64,000 bases of DNA from Olivibacter jilunii (GCF_900607235.1 NZ_LR027848.1:733241-797240); one strand, 5' to 3'. Shown: positions 1 through 9,464, counted from the stretch's first letter. A program made the numbers and translations. Notes: generated by a model not told the origin, from the letters alone.

Positions 1-2237
1 ATGAAAAACCAGGCGATAGGTAAGGCTATCAATGAGGCCAAGGCAACAAGCTTTAAAAAATCTCCAGATAGCATTTGTATAATATCGGCTGTGCTAGCTC
101 CTAGAACTTTCCGAATCCCCACCTCTTTAGTTCGCTGCGCCGTAGTGAAAATGGAAAGGCCAAATAAACCGAGGCAGGCTATTAAAATTGCCAAAGCCGT
201 AAGTAGCAGTGTCATTGCCGCCTGTTTTCTTTCTGCGGTGTATTGTTTGGCAAAGTTCTTATCCAGGAAATAATAAGAAGTAACATTTGATCTGTCGAAA
301 GTTTGATAGACCTTTTCCAAGTATTGGAGACCTTCCGGGATATGGTTTTTTGCCAGCTTAACGTATAAGTTGTCCTCCATAGTCGTTACAGGAGGCATTA
401 CCATCACGAGTGGTTCAATTACATGTTGAAGTGAATAAGTATGAAAATCTTTTACAACGCCCACGATTGTTCTTTCTGCCGTGTTTCCTCGATCGTCTAT
501 GTTAAACTTCATTCGTTTCCCAATCGGATTCGTCCAACCGAGCTTTTTCATGAGGGTTTCATTGATTAAAGCGGAACTATATTGATCTGAAGGCATTGCG
601 GTCGAAAAGTTTCTACCCAACGATAGTTTGATATCCATTGTTGGTAGGAAGTCTGCGTCAACCATTAACTCCTGTGCAGGAATAGAAGGAGCGGAAAAAT
701 CGCCATCAGCGGTTTCAAATTTGTATCCCAAACCACCTAGGTTGTTATTGCCAATAGGGTTTCCCGCCGCTGAAACGCCTTCTATAAAAGGACTTTGCAA
801 CAATTGTGCTTTTAGAGCTGATATTTGATTTCGTACTTGCTGGGCATCGATATGGAAAGTTACTACTTGGTCTTTATTGAAGCCTAAATCCGCTTGTTCA
901 GCGTAACGAAGTTGTTTAAAAATAACAAGTGATGCAGAAATTAATATAATCGTTATGACGAATTGAAAACTAACCAATGATTTCCGTACTGTAGCATTCA
1001 TCGCCATGCTTCCGATTTGGCCTCTAAGTGCGGGAATCGTTTTAAAACGAGCTAAAAATAGAGCGGGATAGACGCCAGCAACAATTCCTGTAAAGAGAGA
1101 AAACACCAGCAACGTAATCAACGTGTTGAAGACACCGAAGCGCCAAACGAACAATTGCTTTCCGGTGAGTTCATTAAAGTAGGGGAATGCCAGTTGAATT
1201 AAAACAATTGCAATACCTGAAGCAATGAACGTCAGCAAAAGAGCTTCCGTTAAAAACAGAAAGGCAATGTTTCGTTTACCTGAACCGATCACTTTACGGA
1301 CTCCTATTTCTTTAACGCGTGTTATATATTGAGCAGTGGATAGATTCAAATAGTTTATAAGGGCAATGAGAAGAATCAAAATAGCTACAACACTGAGTAA
1401 AGTTACTTTTTTTATACTGCTATTTGCACTTAGTTCGTAAGCGAGATTTGAGTGCAGATGAATAGAAGGTACGGGTTGCAGTTCGATTATATAATCGGCA
1501 ACCTGCATACGCTTTTGGATGGTTTGAGCAGCAAATGATGCTAGTTTTTTTTCTAATGTACGATAATCGATGCCATCCTTGAGCAACAGATAAGTATACA
1601 CATGGAAGTTCTGCCAACCTCCTGTGAAGTTATTATCGAAAGAACGAACACCGCTAAAACGTAAATGTGAATTTTGCGGTATATCAATAATGACACCTGT
1701 AATTTGGTTTGGAAAATTGTCATCAAAATACAGTGTACGATTAAAGGCCTGTTCCGCTGAACCAAATAACTTAGTTGCTAATTCTTCTGTAATAACAATA
1801 GATTGCGGCTTCAATAGGGCAGATGCCGGATCGCCATAAATAAAATGATAAGAGAACAATCGGAGTAAGCTAGCATCGGCAAAGACGATGTCTTCTTGTT
1901 TAATCTTTTTATCGTTTACCCTTATAATACCTCCGCCTTCAAGGTCAATGCGTGCTGCTGCTTCGATTTCCGGAAAAGCTGCTTTTAAAGCAGGAGCAAA
2001 TGGAGGAGAAGTAGGCGCTTGATGTAGATCATTCCCATTCCATCTGGTACGTTGAACTACGCGGACAAGACGATCGGCATTCGTATGATAACGATCGTAG
2101 CTAAGCTCATCGGCAACATATAATGCAATAAACCAAAAAGCCGCTAACCCGATTGCCAAACCGATAATGTTAATGACTGAAAAACCTTTATTTCGGAAAA
2201 GGTTTCTCCATGCTATTTTGATATAGTTTTGAAACAT
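1..2237 (-). CDS. Orphan MacB/FtsX-type permease, C-terminus outside window
   Basis: Reading the minus strand from the ATG at 2237-2235 gives an open frame to the window edge (about 745 residues, beginning [20 protein letters not shown]). The family has one N-terminal membrane helix, a periplasmic MacB-PCD-like domain, three helices, then a second helix-periplasmic-helices half. Both FtsX signatures are visible: [12 protein letters not shown] after the first half and TKEVGIRKVLGAS near the end. Frame is continuous between the start and the edge, so I see no break; only the last ~50 residues are missing. No ATPase gene adjoins it. A sigma-54-like promoter and paired palindromes lie upstream (2274-2378). 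The substrate is unknown. Confidence 0.93.
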   Translation of the reverse strand, partial: MFQNYIKIAWRNLFRNKGFSVINIIGLAIGLAAFWFIALYVADELSYDRYHTNADRLVRVVQRTRWNGNDLHQAPTSPPFAPALKAAFPEIEAAARIDLEGGGIIRVNDKKIKQEDIVFADASLLRLFSYHFIYGDPASALLKPQSIVITEELATKLFGSAEQAFNRTLYFDDNFPNQITGVIIDIPQNSHLRFSGVRSFDNNFTGGWQNFHVYTYLLLKDGIDYRTLEKKLASFAAQTIQKRMQVADYIIELQPVPSIHLHSNLAYELSANSSIKKVTLLSVVAILILLIALINYLNLSTAQYITRVKEIGVRKVIGSGKRNIAFLFLTEALLLTFIASGIAIVLIQLAFPYFNELTGKQLFVWRFGVFNTLITLLVFSLFTGIVAGVYPALFLARFKTIPALRGQIGSMAMNATVRKSLVSFQFVITIILISASLVIFKQLRYAEQADLGFNKDQVVTFHIDAQQVRNQISALKAQLLQSPFIEGVSAAGNPIGNNNLGGLGYKFETADGDFSAPSIPAQELMVDADFLPTMDIKLSLGRNFSTAMPSDQYSSALINETLMKKLGWTNPIGKRMKFNIDDRGNTAERTIVGVVKDFHTYSLQHVIEPLVMVMPPVTTMEDNLYVKLAKNHIPEGLQYLEKVYQTFDRSNVTSYYFLDKNFAKQYTAERKQAAMTLLLTALAILIACLGLFGLSIFTTAQRTKEVGIRKVLGASTADIIQMLSGDFLKLVALASLIALPIAWFF

Positions 2238-2273
2238 CTTAATGGGTTCTTCAGTATCCCTGCTATCGATCCG

Positions 2274-2289
2274 TACAATTAAGTTGCCA
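2274..2289 (-). promoter_or_regulatory. Sigma-54-like -24/-12 promoter for permease at <1-2237
   Basis: On the minus strand the sequence TGGCAACTTAATTGTA places GG and GT exactly 10 bp apart, as in the sigma-54 consensus TGGCAC-N5-TTGC, with C to T at the last core position. The predicted RNA start is about 2264, giving a leader of about 27 nt. The same arrangement recurs at 9360, 26295 and 40429. The assignment is inferred from motif and spacing. Confidence 0.6.
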
Positions 2290-2340
2290 CATTAAGAAAG
2301 CTATTAAATAACCTCCAAAGACAGGTTTTAAAAAAAGTGA

Positions 2341-2378
2341 TGTACGGAAATGAACACTTATTTGTTCATTTCCGTACA
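2341..2378. promoter_or_regulatory. Paired palindromic activator sites
   Basis: Two 16-bp sites, TGTACGGAAATGAACA (2341-2356) and TGTTCATTTCCGTACA (2363-2378), are separated by 6 bp (22 bp centre to centre, two helical turns). The pair is itself an inverted repeat. It lies 51 bp upstream of the -24 element, a usual place for a sigma-54 enhancer-binding protein. Near-identical pairs occur at 9428, 18010, 26361 and 40497. Confidence 0.75.
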
Positions 2379-2466
2379 GGAGCCTATTGAACTTCTAAAA
2401 AGATTGCTTTTTTTATTGGTAAAAATATTTTTAATAATATATATATGCTTTTAAATAATATTTTTA

Positions 2467-2474
2467 TATCTTTG
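2467..2474 (+). promoter_or_regulatory. Probable -7 element for the 2503-4313 cassette
   Basis: TATCTTTG fits the Bacteroidota -7 consensus TAnnTTTG and ends 28 bp before the first ATG. The upstream 60 bp is extremely A/T rich. No clear -33 TTG lies at the expected distance, so strength is uncertain. Confidence 0.45.
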
Positions 2475-2502
2475 AGTCATTATTAAACACCCTAAACTTA
2501 TC

Positions 2503-2850
2503 ATGAAAAGAACAATTGAACTGAACCTGCCGGAGGACTTTGTTGTCGTTAGTGAGCTATTTAATATTTCCGTAGAGAAAACGCTCGAGACACTCTCACA
2601 GCGTATTACACTTTACGAATTTTTGGATAAGGACAATAAAGTCAAACAGTCAGAGGCCATAAAAATTCTGCAACGGTTTTTAAGGTTTCAAGGTATTAGT
2701 AGAGAAAAGATGAATGATGATTTCGCTCATAAGTTTCATCCTTACTTAGAGAATATAAGCAAATTGATAAAAATAGATGCTGGGAGAAAATCGCGGGAAT
2801 ATCAATCAATAGTTAATTGCTGTTATGATGAATTAAACCATATCGCATAA
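2503..2850 (+). CDS. Hypothetical protein, first of three related small proteins
   Basis: A 115-residue soluble protein I do not recognise. Its first ~37 residues (pattern IxLxL-x2-DF ... RITL) align without gaps with the two following genes: a short beta strand, then an amphipathic helix starting near DF/EF. No signal peptide or membrane helix is visible. It opens a four-gene forward block ending at 4313; the next ATG is 1 bp after its stop, implying co-transcription. The A/T-rich, lysine-rich coding differs from the flanking permeases and suggests acquired DNA. Function unknown. Confidence 0.8.
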   Translation: MKRTIELNLPEDFVVVSELFNISVEKTLETLSQRITLYEFLDKDNKVKQSEAIKILQRFLRFQGISREKMNDDFAHKFHPYLENISKLIKIDAGRKSREYQSIVNCCYDELNHIA

Positions 2851-2851
2851 T

Positions 2852-3253
2852 ATGAAGAAAGTAATAAAGATTAAGCTATTAAAAGATTTTGAACTGTTGT
2901 TTAAAATGTTAGATATCGAGCAAGAGCAGTTCTTTCAGTATTATTTGGATCGGATTTCTTTGCCTCGATTGATGAGTGTTCATCCTGAAGACCCCGAAGG
3001 TTTGCTGACGGATTTCTTTCTCAAGAATACACCGGTTGAGGACACAAAAGAAACACAAGAATATATCGAAAAGAAGGCAAAGGGAAAATATCATCACGCA
3101 ATGATGACTATTGTGGGAACAGAATTGGAACAGCCGGAATGCGAAGAACAGTTAAGGGTTGAGGTGAAAAAATGGCGTGATGAATATGTTATGTTGAGAA
3201 AAAAATTAAAGGAAAAAGGGAGACCAATTAAAATCATCAATTATGGAAATTAA
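2852..3253 (+). CDS. Hypothetical protein, second of three related small proteins
   Basis: A 133-residue soluble, charged protein of unknown function. The N-terminus (IKIKLLKDFELLFKML...DRISL) matches the first and third cassette proteins position for position. A further stretch, EGLLTDFFLKNT near residues 49-60, matches EGLATKFMLYQT in the third protein. The C-terminal half is basic (KKWRDEYVMLRKKLKEKGR). Its last 11 bp overlap the start of the next gene, so translation is probably coupled. Confidence 0.8.
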   Translation: MKKVIKIKLLKDFELLFKMLDIEQEQFFQYYLDRISLPRLMSVHPEDPEGLLTDFFLKNTPVEDTKETQEYIEKKAKGKYHHAMMTIVGTELEQPECEEQLRVEVKKWRDEYVMLRKKLKEKGRPIKIINYGN

Positions 3254-3641
3254 GATATATTTTACCTCCGAATTCGAAACAGCTTGTGATATCCTTTATT
3301 GGAAACCTGAAGAAATTTTACAGGAGTTTATTAATCTGGTTTCTTTAGCCAAATATAATAGTCAAGAGGTGAGTGATAATGAAGGGCTGGCAACTAAGTT
3401 TATGTTATATCAGACAAAGAAAAAGGGGAATCGACTGGTTCCGGCAAAACAAGTCCATATTGAATACTGTCAAAAACTGAAAGAAATTCAAAAAAATTAT
3501 AAAGAAAACAGTCTTGATGAACGGCATGCAGCTGTTTCCAAGCTGTTTTCATCATGGCGAAAAGAGCTGATTATGAATATGTCAGAAAAGGACTTCATTA
3601 TTAATGTGAAGGAGAGGAAGAAACAATTGGGTATTGATTAA
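3243..3641 (+). CDS. Hypothetical protein, third of three related small proteins
   Basis: A 132-residue soluble protein of unknown function starting inside the preceding gene (11-bp overlap). The N-terminal block IKIYFTSEFETACDIL...LVSLAKY aligns gap-free with the two preceding proteins. The rest is helical and charged, with a basic tail (NVKERKKQLGID). The three related copies in a row point to local duplication followed by strong divergence. No known domain is recognised. Confidence 0.8.
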   Translation: MEIKIYFTSEFETACDILYWKPEEILQEFINLVSLAKYNSQEVSDNEGLATKFMLYQTKKKGNRLVPAKQVHIEYCQKLKEIQKNYKENSLDERHAAVSKLFSSWRKELIMNMSEKDFIINVKERKKQLGID

Positions 3642-3653
3642 TCTTTTACCATA

Positions 3654-4313
3654 ATGCAACCTAAACTACCTGTAACCTATGGAGGCATGTTGACACAAGA
3701 TGAACTTGCCGAGCGATATGTCTATATTTCCGCGAGAGTTAGATGTAATTATACAGAGGAAGAGCTCTCTTTTTTACTGGGAAGAGCGCCCTATTATTTT
3801 AGCGATTATGAACGAATGGAGGAAGGGGCTAAGTTAACGGGGATTGATATGGAAAATTTGAAATACATTTTTTCGGAAATTTATCTAGATGAGCTATCCT
3901 TTGAAAAGGATGAATTTTATGCCTACAATGAAAAAAGAATTGTGAGAGTTCAAAAGGAATGCGAAAAGGATAAGCTGATATATCGGATTTTTCACCCTTG
4001 GATTCAACGAAAAAATAAGCGAAAGGTAAATGAGCCGCTTGTTCTTCATGAGTTATATCGCAATATTACTGTTTTAGAAGAACAGGAAATAAAAGAATAT
4101 ATGTTATACATGTTACGCTTACTCTTGCGCCGGCGCTTCTTTAATATGCCGCGAGCGCCTTATTGTATCTATCGGGAAGTGGATAAGCAAAAACCAGCAG
4201 GCACAACAATTTATCCGATTTGCCTAAAGCACGCCTTATACGACTTGACGCATAAAGGGTTATTCAGCATGAAAAGGATGAACGGCGTCTTATTTTTTTC
4301 TAGTAGCCTCTAA
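3654..4313 (+). CDS. Hypothetical protein with HTH-like N-terminal segment
   Basis: A 219-residue protein ending the four-gene cassette, 12 bp after the third small protein. Residues about 33-58 (NYTEEELSFLLGR...FSDYERMEEG) resemble a degenerate XRE-type helix-turn-helix: the 'EEL..LLG..P.Y.SDYE' pattern is typical. The middle is basic (WIQRKNKRKVNEP; LRLLLRRRFFNMPRAP). It may be the regulator or DNA-binding member of the cassette, but that rests only on this resemblance. It ends 10 bp from the convergent permease stop, with no terminator between. Confidence 0.8.
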   Translation: MQPKLPVTYGGMLTQDELAERYVYISARVRCNYTEEELSFLLGRAPYYFSDYERMEEGAKLTGIDMENLKYIFSEIYLDELSFEKDEFYAYNEKRIVRVQKECEKDKLIYRIFHPWIQRKNKRKVNEPLVLHELYRNITVLEEQEIKEYMLYMLRLLLRRRFFNMPRAPYCIYREVDKQKPAGTTIYPICLKHALYDLTHKGLFSMKRMNGVLFFSSSL

Positions 4314-4323
4314 TGAATAAACC

Positions 4324-6696
4324 TTATTCGCTTCGCAAGGAATCAACCGGATTCGCTATTGCAGCCTTAATCGATTCATAGCTTATGGTTAATAATGCAA
4401 TCACTAAAGCAGCAATGGAGCCTATTACAAATACCACCCAACTTAAATTGATGTGATAAGCAAAATCATTTAACCAGCTATGGATCGCATACCAAGACAG
4501 CGGAACAGCGATAAGAATTGCTATAAAGATAAGGCGCATAAAGCGGATAGATAATAAACGAACTACACTGAGAACTGATGCGCCCAGAACCTTTCGTACC
4601 CCAATCTCTTTAAACCGCTGTTCGGCCATATAGGCAGATAAACCATAAAGACCCAAGCAAGAAATAAAGGTAGCAAGGATGGCAAAAAGATTAAACAAAC
4701 TTCCCAGCTGCTGTTCCCCTCGATACAAGTTTGCTAAGTCTTGATCGAGAAAGCTGTAAGAAAAAGGAAATCCGGGATTTAGACGGGTGTTAATCTTTTC
4801 TAATGCCTTGATTGTCGCTTCTGTTTTACCGGGTTGCGTACGCACTGCAACTACACCTCCCCATCGATTCGGTTCCAGAATAATCGGTTCAATGGCCTGT
4901 TGAATAGGTTTAAAATTAAAATCTTTCACCACGCCGATAACAGTTCCCCGTTTATCCCACATTGCTAATGGTTTACCAACCGCTGTCGCAGCAGTTAGCC
5001 CCATCATTTTGGCCAGCTTTTCATTGATAACATAATTGCTTGAGTCGCCCCTAAAATCTTTAGAAAATCCTCGACCGGAAATGATCTTCATTTGAAAAAC
5101 TTCAAAAAAACGTTCGCTTACGCTTAAGCTTGGAATAACTACTTGCGCATTTGGGTCTTTGCCTTCCCATTGTACGTTGATTGTACCGCTTGTTAAGTTA
5201 GTTGGCAAATCATTTGTAATAGTAAAATTGGCCGTTAAGGGATTTTGTTCTAGTTCACTTTTATAAGCCGTTTGCCTATTCCAGATATCACCCTTCATGG
5301 GCACATATAACAAATTTGACTTCTCATAACCCAAATTCATATTTTTTATGTAATTCAGTTGCCGATATACAACGGCGGTTCCTATTAATAATACAATAGA
5401 CACGACAAATTGTAAGACAACCAGTGTATTTCGAAAGAGTAGATCGCCCTTTCCGCCAAGCTTCATCTGCCCTTTAAGTACTTTTATCGGTTGAAAACCG
5501 GATAAAAACAAAGCAGGGTAACTCCCGGCTATAAATCCTGTTATCAATGCAATGCCAATTAATATAAAAACGAGCTTGCCATCAAAAAGACGGATCGCCA
5601 GTTCTTTGCCAGCCAGGTAATTAAAAGCAGGCAAGAGAAGCCAAACAAGTGTTATAGCAATAAAAAGTGATAGGCAGGAAATTAAAACCGATTCGCCCAG
5701 AAACTGTCCGGCCAACTGAGATCGGGCCGCGCCAACAACCTTCCGCAAACCCACCTCTTTTGCCCTTCGGCCGGAGCGAGCCGTAGCTAAATTCATAAAA
5801 TTAATGCAGGCAACTAATAGGATAAAAACAGCCACCAGCGAGAGGATATTTACATATTGAATATTACCATTGTCAGATAACTCTACCTGTAAGTGAGAGT
5901 GGAGATGTATATCCCGTAATGGTTGGAGATGAAAAGTTATTTTTTGATTAGTTTCATGTGATTTATAAAGCGCATTCATTTGGCTTTCCAAAGCCAATAG
6001 ATTGGCTTCATTAGCCTCGAAATCCCTGTTTAACTGAATGTAAGAATAGAAATTAAAGTTCTTCCAGGTATTCTGGATCAGATCGTTATGCGTTTTCGCG
6101 ATTGCCGCCATAGGCATGAGATAATCAAATTGCAGGTGCGAGTTAGTAGGGACATTCGCTAAGACGGCCGTTATGGTAAGAAGTTTTTCGTTATTTATTT
6201 TAAGCGTTTTTCCAATTGGATCTGTATTCCCAAAATACTTTTTGGCAAAGTTTTCCGTGATTAGTAAGGCGTCCGGACGCTTAAGCGCTGTGGCTTGATT
6301 GCCGGAAATCAACGGAAAGGAGAAGACGTCAAAAAACGTTGAATCGACAAAGAAGCCCCTTTTTTCTTCAAACTTTTTATCCTGATATTCAAAAGCATTA
6401 GTAGAGGGATGGCTTAATCGAACAGCATTTTTAATGGCCGGTATTTTAGCTTTAAGTTCAGCAGGCATACCGGCAGGGTTTACAGCCGCTTTGAAGTCGT
6501 CTGACGCTACGGCTGTAATACGATAAATTTCATTTGTGTGCTCATGAAAGCGATCGTAACTTTTCTCATTCCGAATCCAAAGAAGGATCAGAATGCTCGA
6601 TGCCATACCAACTGCAAGGCCTGCTATATTCAGCGAAGAAAAAGATTTGTGCCGAATTAGATTCCTGAGGGCGATTTTGAAATAATTCTTTATCAT
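4324..6696 (-). CDS. Orphan MacB/FtsX-type permease
   Basis: A 790-residue inner-membrane protein. I place the start at the ATG at 6696 (MIKNYFKIALRNL); a TTG further upstream (6708) would add residues not seen in the paralogues. Layout: helix ~18-40, periplasmic domain ~41-280, three helices ~285-405, helix ~425-445, second periplasmic domain, three C-terminal helices. FtsX signatures are AKEVGLRKVVGA and [12 protein letters not shown]; the tail is ANPVDSLRSE. The spacing to the upstream permease (154 bp) holds 7-bp repeats but no promoter like those at 9360 or 2274, so I infer read-through from the 6851-9262 gene. No ATPase partner is nearby. Confidence 0.93.
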   Translation of the reverse strand: MIKNYFKIALRNLIRHKSFSSLNIAGLAVGMASSILILLWIRNEKSYDRFHEHTNEIYRITAVASDDFKAAVNPAGMPAELKAKIPAIKNAVRLSHPSTNAFEYQDKKFEEKRGFFVDSTFFDVFSFPLISGNQATALKRPDALLITENFAKKYFGNTDPIGKTLKINNEKLLTITAVLANVPTNSHLQFDYLMPMAAIAKTHNDLIQNTWKNFNFYSYIQLNRDFEANEANLLALESQMNALYKSHETNQKITFHLQPLRDIHLHSHLQVELSDNGNIQYVNILSLVAVFILLVACINFMNLATARSGRRAKEVGLRKVVGAARSQLAGQFLGESVLISCLSLFIAITLVWLLLPAFNYLAGKELAIRLFDGKLVFILIGIALITGFIAGSYPALFLSGFQPIKVLKGQMKLGGKGDLLFRNTLVVLQFVVSIVLLIGTAVVYRQLNYIKNMNLGYEKSNLLYVPMKGDIWNRQTAYKSELEQNPLTANFTITNDLPTNLTSGTINVQWEGKDPNAQVVIPSLSVSERFFEVFQMKIISGRGFSKDFRGDSSNYVINEKLAKMMGLTAATAVGKPLAMWDKRGTVIGVVKDFNFKPIQQAIEPIILEPNRWGGVVAVRTQPGKTEATIKALEKINTRLNPGFPFSYSFLDQDLANLYRGEQQLGSLFNLFAILATFISCLGLYGLSAYMAEQRFKEIGVRKVLGASVLSVVRLLSIRFMRLIFIAILIAVPLSWYAIHSWLNDFAYHINLSWVVFVIGSIAALVIALLTISYESIKAAIANPVDSLRSE

Positions 6697-6702
6697 TATA
6701 AG

Positions 6703-6858
6703 TATCAAGTATCTTTTGAGTTGTGAGTTGTAAGTCCTACGCTCTACGTATTAACTTGCTTCAAAAAAAGGTTTTTGATGTGGCTTATTATTAACTTCTT
6801 TGTTTAGTTTATCAAGACACTTATGACCTAAAACTTACTACTTCTAACTTCTATTCAC
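6703..6858. repeat. Heptamer-repeat tracts between two permeases
   Basis: Starting next to the permease start there are tandem 7-mers AAGTATC (twice) and GAGTTGT (twice). At the other side, 6830-6855, runs ACTTACT-ACTTCTA-ACTTCTA, ending inside the next permease's stop region. The 7-bp period links them to tracts elsewhere in the window. Confidence 0.6.
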
Positions 6859-9262
6859 TTCGCAATGAATCGACAGGGTTAGCAATTGCAGCTTTAATAG
6901 CTTGATAGCTTACCGTTAATAAAGCGATTGTAACTGCGCCTAGTCCGGCGAAGGCAAACATCCACCATTGCACGGTTATTTTAAACGCAAAGTTCTCTAA
7001 CCATTTATTCATGGTCCACCAGGCAATTGGTGTGGCAATCATTAACGCGATCAATACCAGTTTGATAAAGTCTTTAGAGAGCAGTCCGGTTATTCCGCCA
7101 ACGGTAGCTCCCAGCACTTTGCGAATGCCAATTTCCTTGGTGCGTTGAAAGGCGGTAAAGGCGGCTAAGCCATATAGTCCTAGACAGCTGATCAACAAAG
7201 TTATAGCGGTAGCCACATTCACCAGTCGGGATGTACTATGCTCCTGCCGGTATAGCGATTTTATCGTGTCATCATAGAATTGATAAGAAAATGGCGCTGT
7301 TGGGTAAACTTGTTTCCATTCTTGCTCAATAAGGGCAATCGCTTTTTTCCAGGAGGAAACCTTAGGTGAAGATAGTTTGATATTAAAAGTTGTTAAACCA
7401 GGCTTTTGCGCTGTAAAACCGAGTAAATCAATTGTGCTCTTCAAGTTAAACTGATGAAAATCTTTAATAACTCCAACAATAGTCCGCGGCATGTTACCTT
7501 GATATAAAGTTTGCCCAATGGCCTCTTCGGCACGAGAGAAGCCAAAGGCTTTGAGCGCGGTTTCATTTAGAAGCAATTCGCGCACGGTATCCGTTAACTG
7601 GGCGTTCCTTCCCGCAAGTAACGGTATTTGATAAAGATCAAGGTAATTATTGTCTATATTTTTAAACATCACTTGCTTTTGTATGGTGCCGTTTTTTCCG
7701 CGATAATCCATTAACCAAGCCGTCATTCGGTCAATCATCGGTAAGTCGCCCAAAGAAACCGCTGCGATCTCGGGATGTTGAGCCAGTCGTTGCTTTAAAA
7801 CAAATTGAGAGCCTTGAAAAAGCGAGTCTTGCTGTAGCTTATAGGGGATTTCGACCGTTAAGATGGCTTCATGTTCAAAACCTAAATCTTTGTCCAAAGT
7901 ATATTTCAGTTGTTGTCCGATAATAATGGCGCAAATCACAAATACCTGCGCAATTACAAACTGGAACACAATCAGTCCCTTACGGAGATTCAACTGATAG
8001 CCCCTAATCGATTGCTTTGTTTCACCTTTTAATACGCGGACGGTTTGTACACGGGTAGCGAGCCAGCTAGGATAGAGTCCTGCAAGAACCGTAATAAAAC
8101 TGATCAATGCAATGGAAAAGCCAATCATACCGGGATAATTGGTGAAATTGTTCATACCCTCGGGGATGTATTCCGCAAAAACGCGCAGGGATAAAAATGT
8201 TAGAAATAGTGACAAGGCGACTGCTAGTAGACAGACAACAAAAGTTTCCAATAAGTAAGAACGGATAATGATTCCTGACGTACTTCCTAACGTTTTCCGA
8301 ACACTTATTTCTTTTGCCCGTTGAGGTATTTGTGCGGTAGTCAGGTTAATATAATTGATACAGGCTAGGGCAAGTAGAAAGAACGCAATGCCTATCAAGC
8401 CGAATAATACGGATTTATTGGCGGTACGGGTGTCAGATTGGGTGGCAAAATGTTTGTCCTTCAGCTGAAGCAGCTTAAAATGTGATTTAAAGTTGCGTTG
8501 TTTAAAAACCTCGCTGTTGATCTTTTCGTTTAGTGCATTCAATTGATCAAGAACAGTCTTAGTGCTAACCCCTTTCTTAAGCTTAACAAACAATAGCTCA
8601 TTGGAAGATAAGCTGCTCCAATCGGTACTGGTAAGACTTTCTTGGTCTATAGGAAAAAACTCTTGTGCAGGAAAACTATTGAGATAGCCTAAATCTGCGA
8701 GAACACCGGACACCGTTTTTTGTATGGTATCATTATAGGTGATGGTTTGTCCAATAATTTCTGAAAGGCGTTTACCGGGGAAATAGTATTGTGCTCGCGA
8801 AGCAGTTAATATAACTTGCTCTGGTGTTTTCAGAGCCTGCTGGGCATTTCCCGCTAGCCATTGATAGCCTATCATTTTAAAATAGCCTGGTAATGTGGCT
8901 ATCCGTTCAGAGAGGTTTTCTACCAACGGACTTTTGGCAGTTTGGGCCGTTTCGTAATGCTGATAATAAACAGGAGAAACCTCCTCCAGTCCGGAAATTT
9001 CCCGGAGCATTGCTGGCAATACACCTTTAGGAACAACAGCCATCTCACGATCCCGTCCATCTGGTGTTTTGAAGCTCGATGTCAGTTGAAAAATGCGTTC
9101 ACGATCGGGTTCAAATTTATCATAACTAAATTCAAAGCTAACCATTCGAAAGATGATCCAGGACGCGCTAATGCCTATGGCCAATCCCAAAATATTTAAA
9201 CCTGTAAATAGTCGATTCCGCCATAAATAGCGAAAGGTCGCTTTAAGGTGATGATTAATCAT
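6851..9262 (-). CDS. Orphan MacB/FtsX-type permease
   Basis: An 803-residue inner-membrane protein (MINHHLKATFRYLWRNRLF) with the family's duplicated layout: N-terminal helix, large periplasmic domain, three helices, a mid-protein helix (FQFVIAQVFVICAIII), second periplasmic domain, three helices. Signatures are AKEISVRKTLGS and [12 protein letters not shown]; the tail is ANPVDSLRSE. The start is the family-typical ATG at 9262. It is probably first in a two-permease transcript with 4324-6696, driven by the sigma-54-like promoter at 9360-9375. Substrate and ATPase are unknown. Confidence 0.93.
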   Translation of the reverse strand: MINHHLKATFRYLWRNRLFTGLNILGLAIGISASWIIFRMVSFEFSYDKFEPDRERIFQLTSSFKTPDGRDREMAVVPKGVLPAMLREISGLEEVSPVYYQHYETAQTAKSPLVENLSERIATLPGYFKMIGYQWLAGNAQQALKTPEQVILTASRAQYYFPGKRLSEIIGQTITYNDTIQKTVSGVLADLGYLNSFPAQEFFPIDQESLTSTDWSSLSSNELLFVKLKKGVSTKTVLDQLNALNEKINSEVFKQRNFKSHFKLLQLKDKHFATQSDTRTANKSVLFGLIGIAFFLLALACINYINLTTAQIPQRAKEISVRKTLGSTSGIIIRSYLLETFVVCLLAVALSLFLTFLSLRVFAEYIPEGMNNFTNYPGMIGFSIALISFITVLAGLYPSWLATRVQTVRVLKGETKQSIRGYQLNLRKGLIVFQFVIAQVFVICAIIIGQQLKYTLDKDLGFEHEAILTVEIPYKLQQDSLFQGSQFVLKQRLAQHPEIAAVSLGDLPMIDRMTAWLMDYRGKNGTIQKQVMFKNIDNNYLDLYQIPLLAGRNAQLTDTVRELLLNETALKAFGFSRAEEAIGQTLYQGNMPRTIVGVIKDFHQFNLKSTIDLLGFTAQKPGLTTFNIKLSSPKVSSWKKAIALIEQEWKQVYPTAPFSYQFYDDTIKSLYRQEHSTSRLVNVATAITLLISCLGLYGLAAFTAFQRTKEIGIRKVLGATVGGITGLLSKDFIKLVLIALMIATPIAWWTMNKWLENFAFKITVQWWMFAFAGLGAVTIALLTVSYQAIKAAIANPVDSLRSE

Positions 9263-9359
9263 TTGGTTACTGTATAAGATTTCAATATGTATTGTGTCGA
9301 TTACGTTGTTGCTGGGTACTATTTTTCAATGACGAACGTACCTTAACCAACTGTTTGTG

Positions 9360-9375
9360 CACAATTAGGCGGCCA
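9360..9375 (-). promoter_or_regulatory. Sigma-54-like promoter for the 9262/6696 permease pair
   Basis: The minus strand reads TGGCCGCCTAATTGTG: TGGC at -24 and TTGT at -12 with correct GG-N10-G spacing. The 3' half TAATTGT is the same as at 2274-2289. Predicted leader is about 88 nt. Confidence 0.6.
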
Positions 9376-9427
9376 CAATAAAAAAGCAGTGCTTTCGCAG
9401 CTTGAACGAGGTTTAGAATAAAAGTAA

Positions 9428-9464
9428 TGTACGGAAATGAACAAAGAGTGTTCGTTTCCGTACA
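9428..9464. promoter_or_regulatory. Paired palindromic activator sites
   Basis: TGTACGGAAATGAACA (9428-9443) and TGTTCGTTTCCGTACA (9449-9464) with a 5-bp spacer, 21 bp centre to centre. The first site is identical to the one at 2341. The pair lies 52 bp upstream of the -24 element. The stretch from 9465 to 9669 holds no gene or motif I can support. Confidence 0.75.

Noticed and set aside
2503-4313. RteC-like conjugative-transposon regulators
   Set aside because: Size of the 219-residue protein suggested it, but its sequence shows none of the RteC pattern I know, and no transfer or integrase genes are in the window.
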